Shown: positions 9,943 through 17,974 of the stretch, one piece after another
Layout: every line of letters starts with the position of its first letter
How positions within the stretch are numbered: position 1 is the first letter of the stretch
Notes under the pieces: generated by a model
What the model was told of the DNA's origin: nothing
Databases searched by the model: none
The model's input: the letters and a program-made list of their open reading frames with translations, nothing else
Assembly: GCA_009886095.1 (NCBI GenBank)
Contig: VFJL01000031.1
Coordinates: 1 to 39,942, forward strand
Direction of reading: 5' to 3'
DNA from: Nitrosomonadales bacterium
Lineage (GTDB): Bacteria > Pseudomonadota > Gammaproteobacteria > Burkholderiales > Nitrosomonadaceae
Length of the DNA stretch: 39,942 nucleotides
Program-made: the position numbers and the translations under genes

Positions 9943-10539
9943 TCAGATTTCTCTGCGCTCCATCACCGCCTGCGCCAGGGTGCCGCTATCGACATGCTCC
10001 AGTTCACCGCCCACCGGCAGGCCGCGTGCAATGCGTGTGACCCTCATTCCCCTGGCATGCAACAGTTCGCTGATGTAATGCGCGGTAGCTTCGCCTTCCA
10101 CGGTAAAATTGGTAGCCAGTACAACTTCCTGCACCACGCCGTCCTGGGCCCGCTTGAGCAATCGGTCAAGATGGATTTCCTTGGGACCGACGCCATCCAG
10201 TGGCGAGAGTCTGCCCATCAGCACGAAATACATACCTTTGTAGCAGTGCGCCTGTTCCATCATTATCAGATCGGCAGGCATTTCCACTACGCATAGCAGT
10301 CCCGCATCACGCCGTTGGGAACGGCATAGCTCACACACCATTTCTTCGGTAAAATTATTGCATTTCTCGCAATGCCTGATATGTTCCAGCACATGGGTTA
10401 ATGAGCTGGCAAGCCGTTGTGCGCCCGCATGGTCGCGCTGCAGCAAGTGATAGGCCATACGCTGCGCTGACCTGGGCCCGACGCCGGGCAGGCAGCGCAG
10501 CGACTTGATCAGGTCTTCGAGACTGGTAGGTGTTTTCAT
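9943..10539 (-). CDS. recR: Recombination mediator RecR
   Basis: RecR works with RecF and RecO to load RecA at single-stranded gaps. From the ATG at 10537-10539 the protein has 198 residues, the usual length. A helix-hairpin-helix ([20 protein letters not shown]) is followed by a four-cysteine zinc motif (CEKCNNF...[10 protein letters not shown]), a Toprim domain ([15 protein letters not shown]) and the C-terminal Walker-like part. The frame stays open for nine more codons upstream, but the chosen ATG has GAGG seven bases before it and matches the family start. It is the last gene of the dnaX-ybaB-recR operon. The 132-bp gap before it carries a repeat-end-like sequence at 10551-10567. Confidence 0.95.
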   Translation of the reverse strand: MKTPTSLEDLIKSLRCLPGVGPRSAQRMAYHLLQRDHAGAQRLASSLTHVLEHIRHCEKCNNFTEEMVCELCRSQRRDAGLLCVVEMPADLIMMEQAHCYKGMYFVLMGRLSPLDGVGPKEIHLDRLLKRAQDGVVQEVVLATNFTVEGEATAHYISELLHARGMRVTRIARGLPVGGELEHVDSGTLAQAVMERREI

Positions 10540-10671
10540 TTTGAGGCCTCGAATTATTAGAGGCACCCTTGAATAAACCGTAGAAAAAAGCAGTGAATCA
10601 AGGAAGTGAAACGCACGGGTGTTGGCAAGCTAGCAGAGACAAGCTCCACGTACGATCAATCTTTCATGAAT

Positions 10672-10998
10672 TCAAAACGGCAATTTCATTCCTGGCGGCA
10701 GACCCATGCCGGAGGTGAAACCAGCCATTCTTTCCTGGCTGATAGCTTCAACCCGCCGCACCGCGTCATTGACCGCAGCGGCGAGCAGATCCTCCAGCAT
10801 TTCTTTGTCATCACCAATCAGACTGTCGTCTATGCTGACGCGCTTCACGTCATAACGGCAAGTCATCACCACCTTGACCATGCCCGCGCCGGATTGACCT
10901 TCGATTTCCATCTTGGCCAGTTGCTCCTGCATGTTTTTCATGTTTTCCTGCATTTGCTGGGCCTGTTTCATCAGGTTACCCAAGCCACCTTTCATCAT
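10672..10998 (-). CDS. ybaB: YbaB/EbfC family nucleoid-associated protein
   Basis: This 108-residue DNA-binding protein is the usual partner gene between dnaX and recR. The N-terminus is a methionine- and glutamine-rich helix ([26 protein letters not shown]), the family hallmark, followed by the strand [20 protein letters not shown]. YbaB-type proteins bind DNA as dimers and are proposed to act in nucleoid organisation or repair. A strong GGAGG sits 7 bases before the ATG, and only 15 bases separate it from the dnaX stop, so it is cotranscribed. Confidence 0.95.
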   Translation of the reverse strand: MMKGGLGNLMKQAQQMQENMKNMQEQLAKMEIEGQSGAGMVKVVMTCRYDVKRVSIDDSLIGDDKEMLEDLLAAAVNDAVRRVEAISQERMAGFTSGMGLPPGMKLPF

Positions 10999-11013
10999 TT
11001 TCTACCTCCGCTA

Positions 11014-12660
11014 TTAAATGGGTTTGATCGAGGAAACAATTAGTCTTGCGTCAAAATTCTCCACCAGTTCGCGCACGAACGAGTCTGTTTCTATGGCGGC
11101 GATAGCCTGCGATTGCTTCGCCTGCTTTTCACGGTTTTCCAGTTCTGCTGGCGTCATGCCGGTAATGCTGCCGACAGAAAATTTCAGCCGTACCGGCTTG
11201 CCAAGATGCTCGCTTAGCGCAATTTTCATCTTTTCCTGGTAGGCCTTTTCCAGTAGATGCCGGTGGATTTCTGGTACGCATAGTTCGATTTCATTCGCAG
11301 AAAAATTCTTTAGTTCGCAGTGCTGTGCCAGCATTTTCGCCATGCCATTCAATTTTAACTGATTCACCAATGCCGGCCAATCGCCGTCGGATGGAGCTGC
11401 AACTGCGCTCGGTGTTGCTGCAACTGGCGTAACCGGCGTAACTACAACCGCTGTTGCTGCCGCAGTTGACACTGCCGGACGCGGCGTGACAGAGGGAACC
11501 TGCCGAGTGGCAGCGGGTGGCTGTCTGGTATTTGTAGCCGCCTCTACTTTGCGTGTGCTACCTGCTGCTGTATCCCCAGGCATGAAGGCCAGCATGCGCA
11601 TCAGTGTCATGCTAAAACCAGCGTATTCATCAGGTGCCAAACTCAGATCGCCGCGGCCATGCAGCGCAATCTGATAGAACAATTGAATATCTTCCGGCAT
11701 GAAAATTCCCGCCAGTGTAAAAATCCGCTCACGCTCCAGCACATCTTCGCTGATAGCCTGCGGTACGGTCTGCGCCAGCGCAAGGCGATGCAACAGCGCT
11801 GCCAGATCCTGCAAAGCCGCATCAAACGACAAGCTACGGGCCTCCATCGCGTCGGCTAACGCTAACATCCGCACCCCGTCTTTTTGCGCCAGTGCGTCCA
11901 ACAGGTCATATAGATAGTCCTGATCAATCGCACCCAACATGGCGCGTACCGAGGCTTCTTCGACCGCACCCTCGCCGAAAACAATCGCTTGGTCCAACAT
12001 ACTCAACGCATCACGCATGCTGCCCTGCGCCGCTCGCGCCAGCAATTGCAATGACACAGCGTCACAACCTATCTGCTCCTGCTCCAGCACGTGCTTAAGA
12101 TGCGCGGCAATCAGTGACGGCGGAATCTGTTTCAGATTGAATTGCAGGCAGCGCGACAGAACGGTGACGGGAATTTTCTGCGGATCGGTGGTGGCGAGCA
12201 CAAACTTGACATGCTCCGGCGGCTCCTCCAAGGTTTTCAGCATGGCGTTGAAAGCCGACTTGGAGAGCATGTGCACTTCGTCAATGATGTAAACCTTGTA
12301 GCGGGCGCAGGTGGGAGCGTAGAGCGCGTTTTCCAGCAGCTCGCGCATGTTGTCCACCTGGGTGTTGGAAGCAGCATCCAGCTCGATCAAATCGACAAAA
12401 TGCCCACCGTCGATTTCACTACAGGCAGAGCACTTGCCACAAGGTGTAGAGGTAATGCCGGTTTCGCAGTTGAGTGCCTTGGCCAGTATGCGCGCAATGG
12501 TGGTTTTGCCGACACCGCGTGTGCCGGTGAACAGGTAGGCATGGTGCAGACGTTTCCGTTCCAGCGCATTGGTCAGCGCCTTGACCACGTGATCCTGTCC
12601 GGTTAGCTCGGAGAAGCTCTTGGGGCGCCATTTACGCGCAAGGACTTGGGTTTGGGACAC
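11014..12660 (-). CDS. dnaX: DNA polymerase III subunits gamma and tau
   Basis: DnaX is the ATPase of the clamp loader that places the beta clamp on DNA and holds the polymerase cores. The 548-residue protein has a Walker A motif at 46-53 (GTRGVGKT), a zinc site with C65, C74, C77 and C80, the DEVH Walker B at 127-130 and the sensor region TTDPQKIPVTVLSRC. The middle is a low-complexity linker rich in Ala, Pro, Thr and Val (about residues 365-425), followed by a tau C-terminal domain. I see no A-rich slippery run, so a programmed frameshift making gamma is not evident. First gene of the dnaX-ybaB-recR operon. Confidence 0.96.
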   Translation of the reverse strand: MSQTQVLARKWRPKSFSELTGQDHVVKALTNALERKRLHHAYLFTGTRGVGKTTIARILAKALNCETGITSTPCGKCSACSEIDGGHFVDLIELDAASNTQVDNMRELLENALYAPTCARYKVYIIDEVHMLSKSAFNAMLKTLEEPPEHVKFVLATTDPQKIPVTVLSRCLQFNLKQIPPSLIAAHLKHVLEQEQIGCDAVSLQLLARAAQGSMRDALSMLDQAIVFGEGAVEEASVRAMLGAIDQDYLYDLLDALAQKDGVRMLALADAMEARSLSFDAALQDLAALLHRLALAQTVPQAISEDVLERERIFTLAGIFMPEDIQLFYQIALHGRGDLSLAPDEYAGFSMTLMRMLAFMPGDTAAGSTRKVEAATNTRQPPAATRQVPSVTPRPAVSTAAATAVVVTPVTPVAATPSAVAAPSDGDWPALVNQLKLNGMAKMLAQHCELKNFSANEIELCVPEIHRHLLEKAYQEKMKIALSEHLGKPVRLKFSVGSITGMTPAELENREKQAKQSQAIAAIETDSFVRELVENFDARLIVSSIKPI

Positions 12661-12707
12661 AATGTTGGTTGGGTGCAGGATAAACCTTACCTACTGGTCA
12701 AAAAGGG

Positions 12708-12805
12708 TGGCGAGCCTAACCCCCGGCACTTGCAAGAAATAGCTGTGGCTGCTTCCTTCCGGACCTGACCAGGTTCACTACCATGCAATGCGGGGAGGCC
12801 CGCCA
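12708..12805 (-). ncRNA. ffs: Signal recognition particle RNA (4.5S, small bacterial type)
   Basis: On the minus strand the ends TGGCGGGCC and GGCTCGCCA pair to close a 98-base hairpin. The apical part holds the conserved Ffh-binding core: CAGGTCAGGTCCGGAAGGAA, with the GGAA tetraloop and the asymmetric loop AGCAGCC on its 3' side. The RNA binds Ffh to target nascent membrane proteins. The gene lies just upstream of dnaX on the same strand, a common arrangement. Confidence 0.95.
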
Positions 12806-13042
12806 TAGAAAATGGTTACAAATAAATACAGTTGGCGTTCTTATATAGAAGGAAGATATCCAAAACCTCCTCTTCTTACTCTAACCGCAAACGCTATTCT
12901 GCCACTGTATTTTTGCTATTTCTCAATTGCGCCATTGTGCACGGAGTTGCCGCTCACGTCCACTATACGACACTATATACGATCGGCTTTTATCCGATTC
13001 TGCTACCTGCTTCTCCGGCATTGGCTCTGGTATCCTTGCGAT

Positions 13043-13936
13043 ATGGCACATAATCGAAACACCACTCTGCCAAACTATCGCGGCCGTTTCGCCCCCTCCC
13101 CCACTGGTCCGCTGCATTTCGGCTCGCTGGTCGCCGCCGTGGGCAGTTATCTGGAAGCGAGATCACGCCACGGCGAATGGTTAGTCAGGATCGAAAACCT
13201 GGATCCGCCACGCGAGGTCGTGGGCGCAGCCGAGGAAATTCTGAATGTCCTTGAAGTATTGGGGATGGAATGGGATGGCGCAGTGGTCTATCAAAGCTGG
13301 CGGAATGAAGCTTATCAGGACGCACTTGCCACACTTGAGCAACAGGGTCTGATCTATCCTTGTGCCTGCAGCCGCAAGGAAGTTGCCGATTCCAGCATTA
13401 TTGGCATAGACGGCCCGATTTACCCTGGTACTTGCCGTGGTGGCCTGCTCGCTCGCAAGAGTTCTACCGCATCACGAGTACTGACTCATAACCATCCGAT
13501 CGAATTCAGGGATGCCCTGCGTGGCTTGGTTAGGCAGCAACTGACCAGCGCCACCGGCGATTTCGTGTTGCGCCGAGCCGATGGCATCTACGCCTATCAA
13601 TTGGCGGTGGTGGTGGATGATGCCGCACAAGGCATTACCCATATCGTGCGTGGCGCGGATTTACTGGATTCAACCCCACGCCAGATTTATCTGCAACAGT
13701 TGTTAGGTTACCCAACGCCTGCGTATATGCATCTGCCGGTGATGATTAACGCTCAGGGCGAAAAACTCAGCAAACAAACCCAGGCTACTGCCATTGATAT
13801 ATCTAAACCGGTGACACAATTGATCGCAGCAGTACGTTTTCTCAACCAGATGCCGCCAGCCGAATTGGTCGAAAGCAGTGTCGCGTCATTCTGGCAATGG
13901 GCGATGAAGAATTGGCAGCCAGAGAAAATTCTGTAA
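13043..13936 (+). CDS. gluQ: Glutamyl-Q tRNA(Asp) synthetase
   Basis: GluQ is a shortened glutamyl-tRNA synthetase that attaches glutamate to the queuosine of tRNA(Asp). The protein has 297 residues and lacks an anticodon-binding domain. The HIGH-equivalent signature is RFAPSPTGPLHFGSLVAAV (residues 15-33), the zinc ligands are CACSRKE and YPGTCR, and the KMSKS-equivalent is EKLSKQT near residue 240. The reading frame is open further upstream to 12812, but that part has no family similarity that I can see and would start almost on top of the SRP RNA gene. The ATG at 13043, 12 codons before the conserved RGRFAPSP, is the sensible start. Confidence 0.93.
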   Translation: MAHNRNTTLPNYRGRFAPSPTGPLHFGSLVAAVGSYLEARSRHGEWLVRIENLDPPREVVGAAEEILNVLEVLGMEWDGAVVYQSWRNEAYQDALATLEQQGLIYPCACSRKEVADSSIIGIDGPIYPGTCRGGLLARKSSTASRVLTHNHPIEFRDALRGLVRQQLTSATGDFVLRRADGIYAYQLAVVVDDAAQGITHIVRGADLLDSTPRQIYLQQLLGYPTPAYMHLPVMINAQGEKLSKQTQATAIDISKPVTQLIAAVRFLNQMPPAELVESSVASFWQWAMKNWQPEKIL

Positions 13937-14101
13937 AACTTGTGATGTCTGATCAACTCCCATCCGGAAACATAGCATTATGATTTAATTGGGCGGATTC
14001 AAGTCTGAAATACAACAGTGTTATAACGAATAAGTTGAGTAGACTCAAAGTATTTTCCCTTTAGCCTCTCACAGAACCATGTGTGTGTTAGCGCCTGCTT
14101 G

Positions 14102-14524
14102 CTACTTGCCACCTCGGGTTTCAGTCGCGAAAGTAATGTGATTGTATCCCGCTAGACGTGCGGCCTCCATGACTGCAATGACGGACTGATGCGTGGCATT
14201 GGCATCGGCATTGATGACGATTACCGGCTCGATTTGGCCGCCTGCAGCCGCACGCAACTCATCACTGAGTCCTTCAGCGCCGGAGTATTTGATGGGCGTA
14301 CGGTTGACCACATAGCTGCCGGTAGCGCTGACTGAAACATCTATGGTGTTGGGACGTTCAGCAGGCTTATCTGCTGTTGCCTGTGGCAAACTGATTTCCA
14401 GCTCTGAAAATTTCGAGTAGGTGGTGCTGATCATCAGAAAAATCAGAATCACCAGCAGTACATCGATCATCGGAATCAGATTGATTTCCGGATCTTCTTT
14501 TGGCCTGCCACGCTGGAAGTTCAT
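14102..14524 (-). CDS. exbD: ExbD/TolR family biopolymer transport protein
   Basis: ExbD is part of the proton-driven ExbB-ExbD motor that energises TonB- or Tol-dependent outer-membrane processes. The 140-residue protein has a short cytoplasmic N-terminus, a single membrane helix (IDVLLVILIFLMIST) with the essential aspartate in NLIPMIDVLL near residue 22, and a periplasmic domain ending in the peptidoglycan/partner-binding fold. Unusually, 268 bases of repeat DNA separate it from exbB. Its ATG overlaps the stop of a repeat-borne reading frame. No tonB or tolA gene is seen in the window. Confidence 0.93.
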   Translation of the reverse strand: MNFQRGRPKEDPEINLIPMIDVLLVILIFLMISTTYSKFSELEISLPQATADKPAERPNTIDVSVSATGSYVVNRTPIKYSGAEGLSDELRAAAGGQIEPVIVINADANATHQSVIAVMEAARLAGYNHITFATETRGGK

Positions 14525-14584
14525 GGGGTGAATTTAATCGTATTATGAAAGGTGAGCAACAATGGAGAGCGACTTGTAGTCACC

Positions 14585-14737
14585 TCTAAATTCAAATCCC
14601 ATTTCATCAGTGGCACTTCGTTGATACCCTCACACGCGCCTGGCCGTACTATTTGTCCCGAAGGAAGTCCTCTTGGAGGACGTACTATCTGCGGCGTTCG
14701 TTCGTCATTATCTCGCTTCACTTTTAAACTGGAATTG
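14585..14737 (-). repeat. Family I repeat, copy A (between exbB and exbD)
   Basis: About 150 bp, on the minus strand. Read on that strand it starts near AATTCCAGTTTAAAAGTGA and ends near GAAATGGGATTTGAATTTAG. It aligns along most of its length with the copy at 17196-17347, including shared blocks such as GGACTTCCTTC and GGTATCAACGAAGTG/GAATATCAACGAAGTG. One boundary differs from the other copies because it joins a family II-like end (CCTCTAAATTC at 14583-14593 on the plus strand). Confidence 0.75.
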
Positions 14738-14781
14738 GGATAACAAAGCATTATTGACGAAATCCGCATTTTTAGAAATAC
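14738..14781 (+). repeat. Family II repeat, right-end fragment
   Basis: The plus strand reads ATAACAAAGCATTATTGACG followed by AAATCCGCATTTTTAGA. It matches the right end of the family II elements at 17836, 19181, 19862 and 22155 (consensus GCAACAAAGTATTGTGACG, then AAATCTGGATTTCTAGAG). It directly abuts family I copy A and runs almost to the exbB stop codon. Confidence 0.65.
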
Positions 14782-14792
14782 TTTGTGTAGAA

Positions 14793-15407
14793 TCAACTTT
14801 TTCGCTCGCCGTGGATAATCTCCACCAGTTTCAGTGCCTGCAATTCCATTTCCACCACCAGCGAGTCCACTTTAGCACGGAAATGACGGTAAAAAACCAT
14901 GCTGGGAATTGCTACCAGGATACCAAACGCAGCATTGTAGAGCGCCACAGAAACACCATGAGCAAGTTGCGCCGGATTACCGCCACCACCAGTAGGAGAA
15001 TTTGAGCCGAAAATTTCGATCATACCGATCAGAGTTCCGAATAAACCCATCAACGGGCTTAAGGAAGCGATAGTACCCAAGGTGGTGAGATAACGCTCCA
15101 GGTCATGGGCGACAGCGCGGCCTGCTTCCTCAATGGATTCTTTCATGATTTCACGCGTGCTTTTGTCGTTCTTTAAACCTGCTGCGAGAATCTGTCCGAG
15201 TGGTGAGTGTTTGTGCAGACGCATAAGCATTTCTGCGCTCACACCATTTTCCTGGTACTCCTGCATCACTCTGGGCAACAAATCTCTAGGTGTCACTATG
15301 CCGGGACGCAAAGCCCATAGGCGTTCCCCGATAATGCCAACAGCGACGATGGAAGCCAGAATAATCGGCCAAACCGGCCAACCCGCAGCTTGAATCAAAG
15401 TGAACAT
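14793..15407 (-). CDS. exbB: MotA/TolQ/ExbB proton channel family protein
   Basis: ExbB is the proton-channel subunit of the ExbB-ExbD complex in the inner membrane. The 204-residue protein has an N-terminal membrane segment (AAGWPVWPIILASIVAVGII), a cytoplasmic region and two C-terminal membrane segments with the family signature: TIASLSPLMGLFGTLIGMIEIF (near residue 110) and ALYNAAFGILVAIPSMVFY (near residue 155). The ATG has AGGAG about 8 bases upstream. It is transcribed away from xseA through a 329-bp divergent gap. The C-terminal stop lies at the edge of inserted repeat DNA, but the protein has normal length. Confidence 0.94.
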   Translation of the reverse strand: MFTLIQAAGWPVWPIILASIVAVGIIGERLWALRPGIVTPRDLLPRVMQEYQENGVSAEMLMRLHKHSPLGQILAAGLKNDKSTREIMKESIEEAGRAVAHDLERYLTTLGTIASLSPLMGLFGTLIGMIEIFGSNSPTGGGGNPAQLAHGVSVALYNAAFGILVAIPSMVFYRHFRAKVDSLVVEMELQALKLVEIIHGERKS

Positions 15408-15521
15408 GCCATAATCTCCTCAGTACTACTCTGATGCTTAAATCAGAGCCGTAATGTATCTTGCCCCTGTATTTTCAGCAAGGATGAGAATGTATTTTCG
15501 GTTAGAAATATAATATTTTTC

Positions 15522-15556
15522 TTATCCACAATTATTGTGGATAAGTTTGTGGATAG
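15522..15556. promoter_or_regulatory. Cluster of three DnaA-box sequences with palindrome
   Basis: A perfect DnaA box TTATCCACA (15522-15530) is followed by a perfect inverted box TGTGGATAA (15536-15544) and a one-mismatch inverted box TGTGGATAG (15548-15556). The first two form an exact 11-bp inverted repeat around TTA (15521-15545). About 100 bp of AT-rich DNA follows (roughly 15600-15670). This fills part of the 329-bp divergent exbB-xseA gap. No dnaA, dnaN or mnmG gene is nearby, so a DnaA-binding regulatory or titration site is a better guess than the chromosomal origin. Confidence 0.55.
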
Positions 15557-15736
15557 CCCATGAATTAGTTCGTTAAGTCACCCTTCCATAAGGCTATTCT
15601 CTGATATGCTTAATTTTGATACTTATAAATACTACTTATTAAACAAATAGTTATACTAAAATAAGAATTCATGCGGGTTTGCCCGTTACAATTATGCAAT
15701 CTTCGTTACAAATGTGGATTACTGTAGAATGACAGG

Positions 15737-17080
15737 ATGAATTTCCTTCCCGAAACAGAGAGTTCCCGCGCAGTCTTGAGTGTGAGCGAATTAAATCATA
15801 GCGCCAAGGAGTTGCTGGAACATGCTTTCCCATTACTATGGGTTTGCGGCGAAATTTCCAATCTTAAATGTTATGGCTCGGGTCATTGGTATTTCTCCCT
15901 CAAGGATGCGGATACCCAGGTGCGTTGTGTCATGTTTCGGCACAAGAACCAGTATCTGAACTGGCAACCCAAAGATGGCATGCAGGTGGAAGTGCACGCA
16001 CTGGTAACGCTATACGAAGCACGTGGAGATTTTCAGTTAAGTGTCGAAACTGTCCGTCGGGCCGGGTTAGGCGCGCTGTTTGAGGCATTTGGACAGCTCA
16101 AGGCCAAGCTGGAAAAAGAGGGGTTGTTTGAGTCCGCCCGCAAAAAACCACTGCCGCCATTTCCACAACAGATCGGCATCATCACCTCTCCTGCCGCTGC
16201 CGCACTGCACGATGTGCTATCCACCTTGCGGCGCCGCATGCCCTCTCTCCCAGTCGTTATTTATCCCACACCAGTGCAGGGTGACGGCGCTGCAGCAAAA
16301 ATAGCCGAGGCCATTCAGACGGCTGCAACACGTGCCGAGTGCGCAGTACTAATTCTATGTCGCGGCGGCGGTAGCATCGAAGACTTGTGGGCATTCAATG
16401 AGGAGATTGTGGCGCGCGCAATCGCTGCCTGCTCCATTCCCATCATCTGCGGCGTAGGTCACGAAACCGATTTTACCATCGCTGATTTTGTCGCTGATGC
16501 TCGCGCGCCCACACCTACCGGCGCAGCGCAATTCGCCTGCCCGGATCGTGAAGAGTTACTGCATCATACGGTGATCCTGTACGGCCGCATACAGCGCATA
16601 ATCCAGCACGGGATCGAAAGCCGCATGCAAGAAACTGACATACTCGCACGCCGCTTGATACACCCCGGCGAGCAAATCCGTAATCGATCCACCCACCTGC
16701 AACGTTTACGCGAACGGCTGGCTAGCGCTGGGCTACGGCACTCCGAAAACAGGCACTGGCGTTTGCGTGAACTAAGCCAGCGTTTTGCTACTGCCCGCCC
16801 CGATATTTCTCATCTGATCGAACAACAACATGAGCTGGGTTTGCGTTTACGCCGCGCCGCTGTCCACCGTACCGAGACACTCGTGATGATTCTGCAGCGC
16901 CAGCAAGCGCATCTTGTCCACCTTAACCCGCAGTCCGTGCTAGAGCGCGGTTACAGTATCGCATATACTGCAGACGGCGCAATACTGCGTGACAGCGACC
17001 AGATCAGCATCGGTGATAGCATCACGGTGACATTTGCCCAAGGCTGGAGCAAGGCGAGCATCTTGGAGAAAAGCAAATAG
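15737..17080 (+). CDS. xseA: Exodeoxyribonuclease VII large subunit
   Basis: XseA is the catalytic subunit of exonuclease VII, which degrades single-stranded DNA. It has 447 residues, as expected. Order: an N-terminal OB-fold (VSELNHSAKELLEHAFPLLWVCGEISNL, to about residue 105), the catalytic domain with PFPQQIGIITSPAAAALHDVL, ILCRGGGSIEDLWAFNEE and GVGHETDFTIADFVADARAPTPTGAA, a long coiled-coil region rich in Arg, Gln and His (about residues 285-395), and the C-terminal NPQSVLERGYSIAY segment. The ATG at 15737 has ACAGG immediately before it. The small subunit gene xseB is not in the window. Confidence 0.96.
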   Translation: MNFLPETESSRAVLSVSELNHSAKELLEHAFPLLWVCGEISNLKCYGSGHWYFSLKDADTQVRCVMFRHKNQYLNWQPKDGMQVEVHALVTLYEARGDFQLSVETVRRAGLGALFEAFGQLKAKLEKEGLFESARKKPLPPFPQQIGIITSPAAAALHDVLSTLRRRMPSLPVVIYPTPVQGDGAAAKIAEAIQTAATRAECAVLILCRGGGSIEDLWAFNEEIVARAIAACSIPIICGVGHETDFTIADFVADARAPTPTGAAQFACPDREELLHHTVILYGRIQRIIQHGIESRMQETDILARRLIHPGEQIRNRSTHLQRLRERLASAGLRHSENRHWRLRELSQRFATARPDISHLIEQQHELGLRLRRAAVHRTETLVMILQRQQAHLVHLNPQSVLERGYSIAYTADGAILRDSDQISIGDSITVTFAQGWSKASILEKSK

Positions 17081-17195
17081 TCATACACGATTATGAAAAA
17101 ATTTTGGAAATTTGTGACTAGTGTAGACATTCTGGAAGTGGTGGTGCAGACTCCGGAGACTTATATCAACCCACAACATGCTTGGAGCCATCTGC

Positions 17196-17347
17196 TCCAG
17201 CTCCAGTTCAAGAGTGAAACGAGGCGATGATGAACGAATGCTGCATATGGTACACCACCCAAAGGTGACTTCCTTCCGGACAATAATACGGTCAGGTACG
17301 AGTGAGAATATCAACGAAGTGTCACTGATAAAATGAAATTGGAATTA
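17196..17347 (+). repeat. Family I repeat, copy B (after xseA)
   Basis: About 150 bp, beginning near CTCCAGCTCCAGTTCAAG and ending AAATTGGAATTA. It is homologous to the reverse complement of copy A (14585-14737) and its two ends match copy C (28193-28253). The ends CCAGTT and AATTGG are short imperfect inverted repeats. It fills much of the 331-bp gap between xseA and the DUF423 gene. The remainder (17081-17195) shows nothing I recognise. Stop codons interrupt the frame that is open in copy A. Confidence 0.75.
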
Positions 17348-17411
17348 CCCGCCTGAACCACATGTGCCGCAAGCCAGCTAACCCCCTCTTCATCAAGGAT
17401 ACACGCCTCCA

Positions 17412-17786
17412 ATGTCCAGAATCTTTCTAACACTCGGTGCCATCAATGCATTCCTATGCGTCGCTTTCGGTGCCTTTGGTGCACATGGTCTGAAACAGAG
17501 ACTCTCCGTCGACATGCTCGCTGTGTACCAGACTGGCGTACAGTACCATTTTTATCATGCGCTGGGCTTGATCGCGGTCGGTCTGGTGCTGCTGCATCTG
17601 CCTAAATCCAGGCTTATCGTGCTGTCAGGCTGGCTGATGCTTGCGGGAATTGTACTGTTTTCCGTTAGTCTCTATGCGCTGAGTCTGTCGGGGTTACGCG
17701 GACTCGGCATGATCACACCGTTCGGTGGGGTGGCTTTTTTGAGTGCATGGGCGCTGCTTGCCTATGGAGTATGGGCGGCAAAATGA
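17412..17786 (+). CDS. DUF423 family small membrane protein
   Basis: This 124-residue integral membrane protein has four hydrophobic helices. The family pattern is clear at the N-terminus: LGAINAFLCVAFGAFGAHGLK, then YQTGVQYHFYHALGLIAVGL, and at the C-terminus ITPFGGVAFLSAWALLAYG. The E. coli relative is YgdD, whose function is not known. A family II repeat follows about 50 bases after the stop. The start is ATG at 17412. Family assignment is confident; no function should be assumed. Confidence 0.9.
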   Translation: MSRIFLTLGAINAFLCVAFGAFGAHGLKQRLSVDMLAVYQTGVQYHFYHALGLIAVGLVLLHLPKSRLIVLSGWLMLAGIVLFSVSLYALSLSGLRGLGMITPFGGVAFLSAWALLAYGVWAAK

Positions 17787-17835
17787 AGCCCCCTCGGCGA
17801 TCAAATTGGTAATATTGTGGATTGTTATCATGAGC

Positions 17836-17973
17836 GTCTTTAAAAATTCAAAGCTCCAAATAAGGCGAGACGAGAACAAAAAATATAGTCGCGGCATCTA
17901 GCTGATATGTAAGGAAACATTTTTTATGGGCAACAAAGTATTGTGACGAAATCTGGATTTCTAGAGATAGCCT
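17836..17973 (+). repeat. Family II repeat, copy a (before the RNA methyltransferase gene)
   Basis: About 138 bp. The left end is TAAAAATTCAAAGCTCC and the right end GAAATCTGGATTTCTAGAG followed by ATAGCCTC. It shares the inner block GATATGTAAGGAAACATTTT with copies c and d. The right end stops one base before the ATG at 17975, so the element supplies the whole leader next to the start codon. Confidence 0.75.
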
Positions 17974-17974
17974 C

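Larger units (their letters stand above)
14521..14796 (-). other. Repeat-derived open frame bridging exbB and exbD
   Basis: A 91-codon frame starts with TTG overlapping the exbB stop (TTGA) and ends with TGA overlapping the exbD ATG (ATGA). It is made entirely of repeat sequence: the right end of family II, a copy of family I and a family II-like left end. The peptide (for example SLKVKRDNDERTPQIVRPP and GINEVPLMKWDLNLE) matches nothing I recognise. It could keep exbB and exbD translationally coupled across the insertion. Protein function is doubtful. Confidence 0.3.

Noticed and set aside
9925-9955. Transposon-associated sequence near ACCCGGGGTCAGATTT before the recR stop
   Set aside because: The short string resembles sequences found near REP-associated transposases, but no inverted repeat or second copy is visible in the window.
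10606-11043. Plus-strand open frame across ybaB
   Set aside because: It is antisense to ybaB and spans the dnaX-ybaB junction. The peptide is rich in His and Phe, as expected from reading the complement of a Met/Gln/Lys-rich gene.
11400-11600. Programmed frameshift in dnaX producing gamma
   Set aside because: No A-AAA-AAG-type slippery heptamer or close variant is seen in the linker region of the gene.
12812-13042. N-terminal extension of gluQ by 77 residues
   Set aside because: The frame is open, but the extension has no resemblance to the enzyme family, would start 7 bases after the SRP RNA gene, and the conserved RGRFAPSPTGPLHFG segment lies 12 codons after the ATG at 13043.
15440-15500. 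Fur-type iron operator before exbB
   Set aside because: The stretch GATGAGAATGTATTTTC resembles part of a Fur site but lacks enough matches to the repeated GATAAT pattern. Iron control of this exbB-exbD pair cannot be claimed.
15522-15660. Chromosomal origin of replication
   Set aside because: DnaA boxes and AT-rich DNA are present, but there are only three boxes and no dnaA, dnaN, gyrB, mnmG or parA genes nearby. Kept only as a DnaA-binding site candidate.
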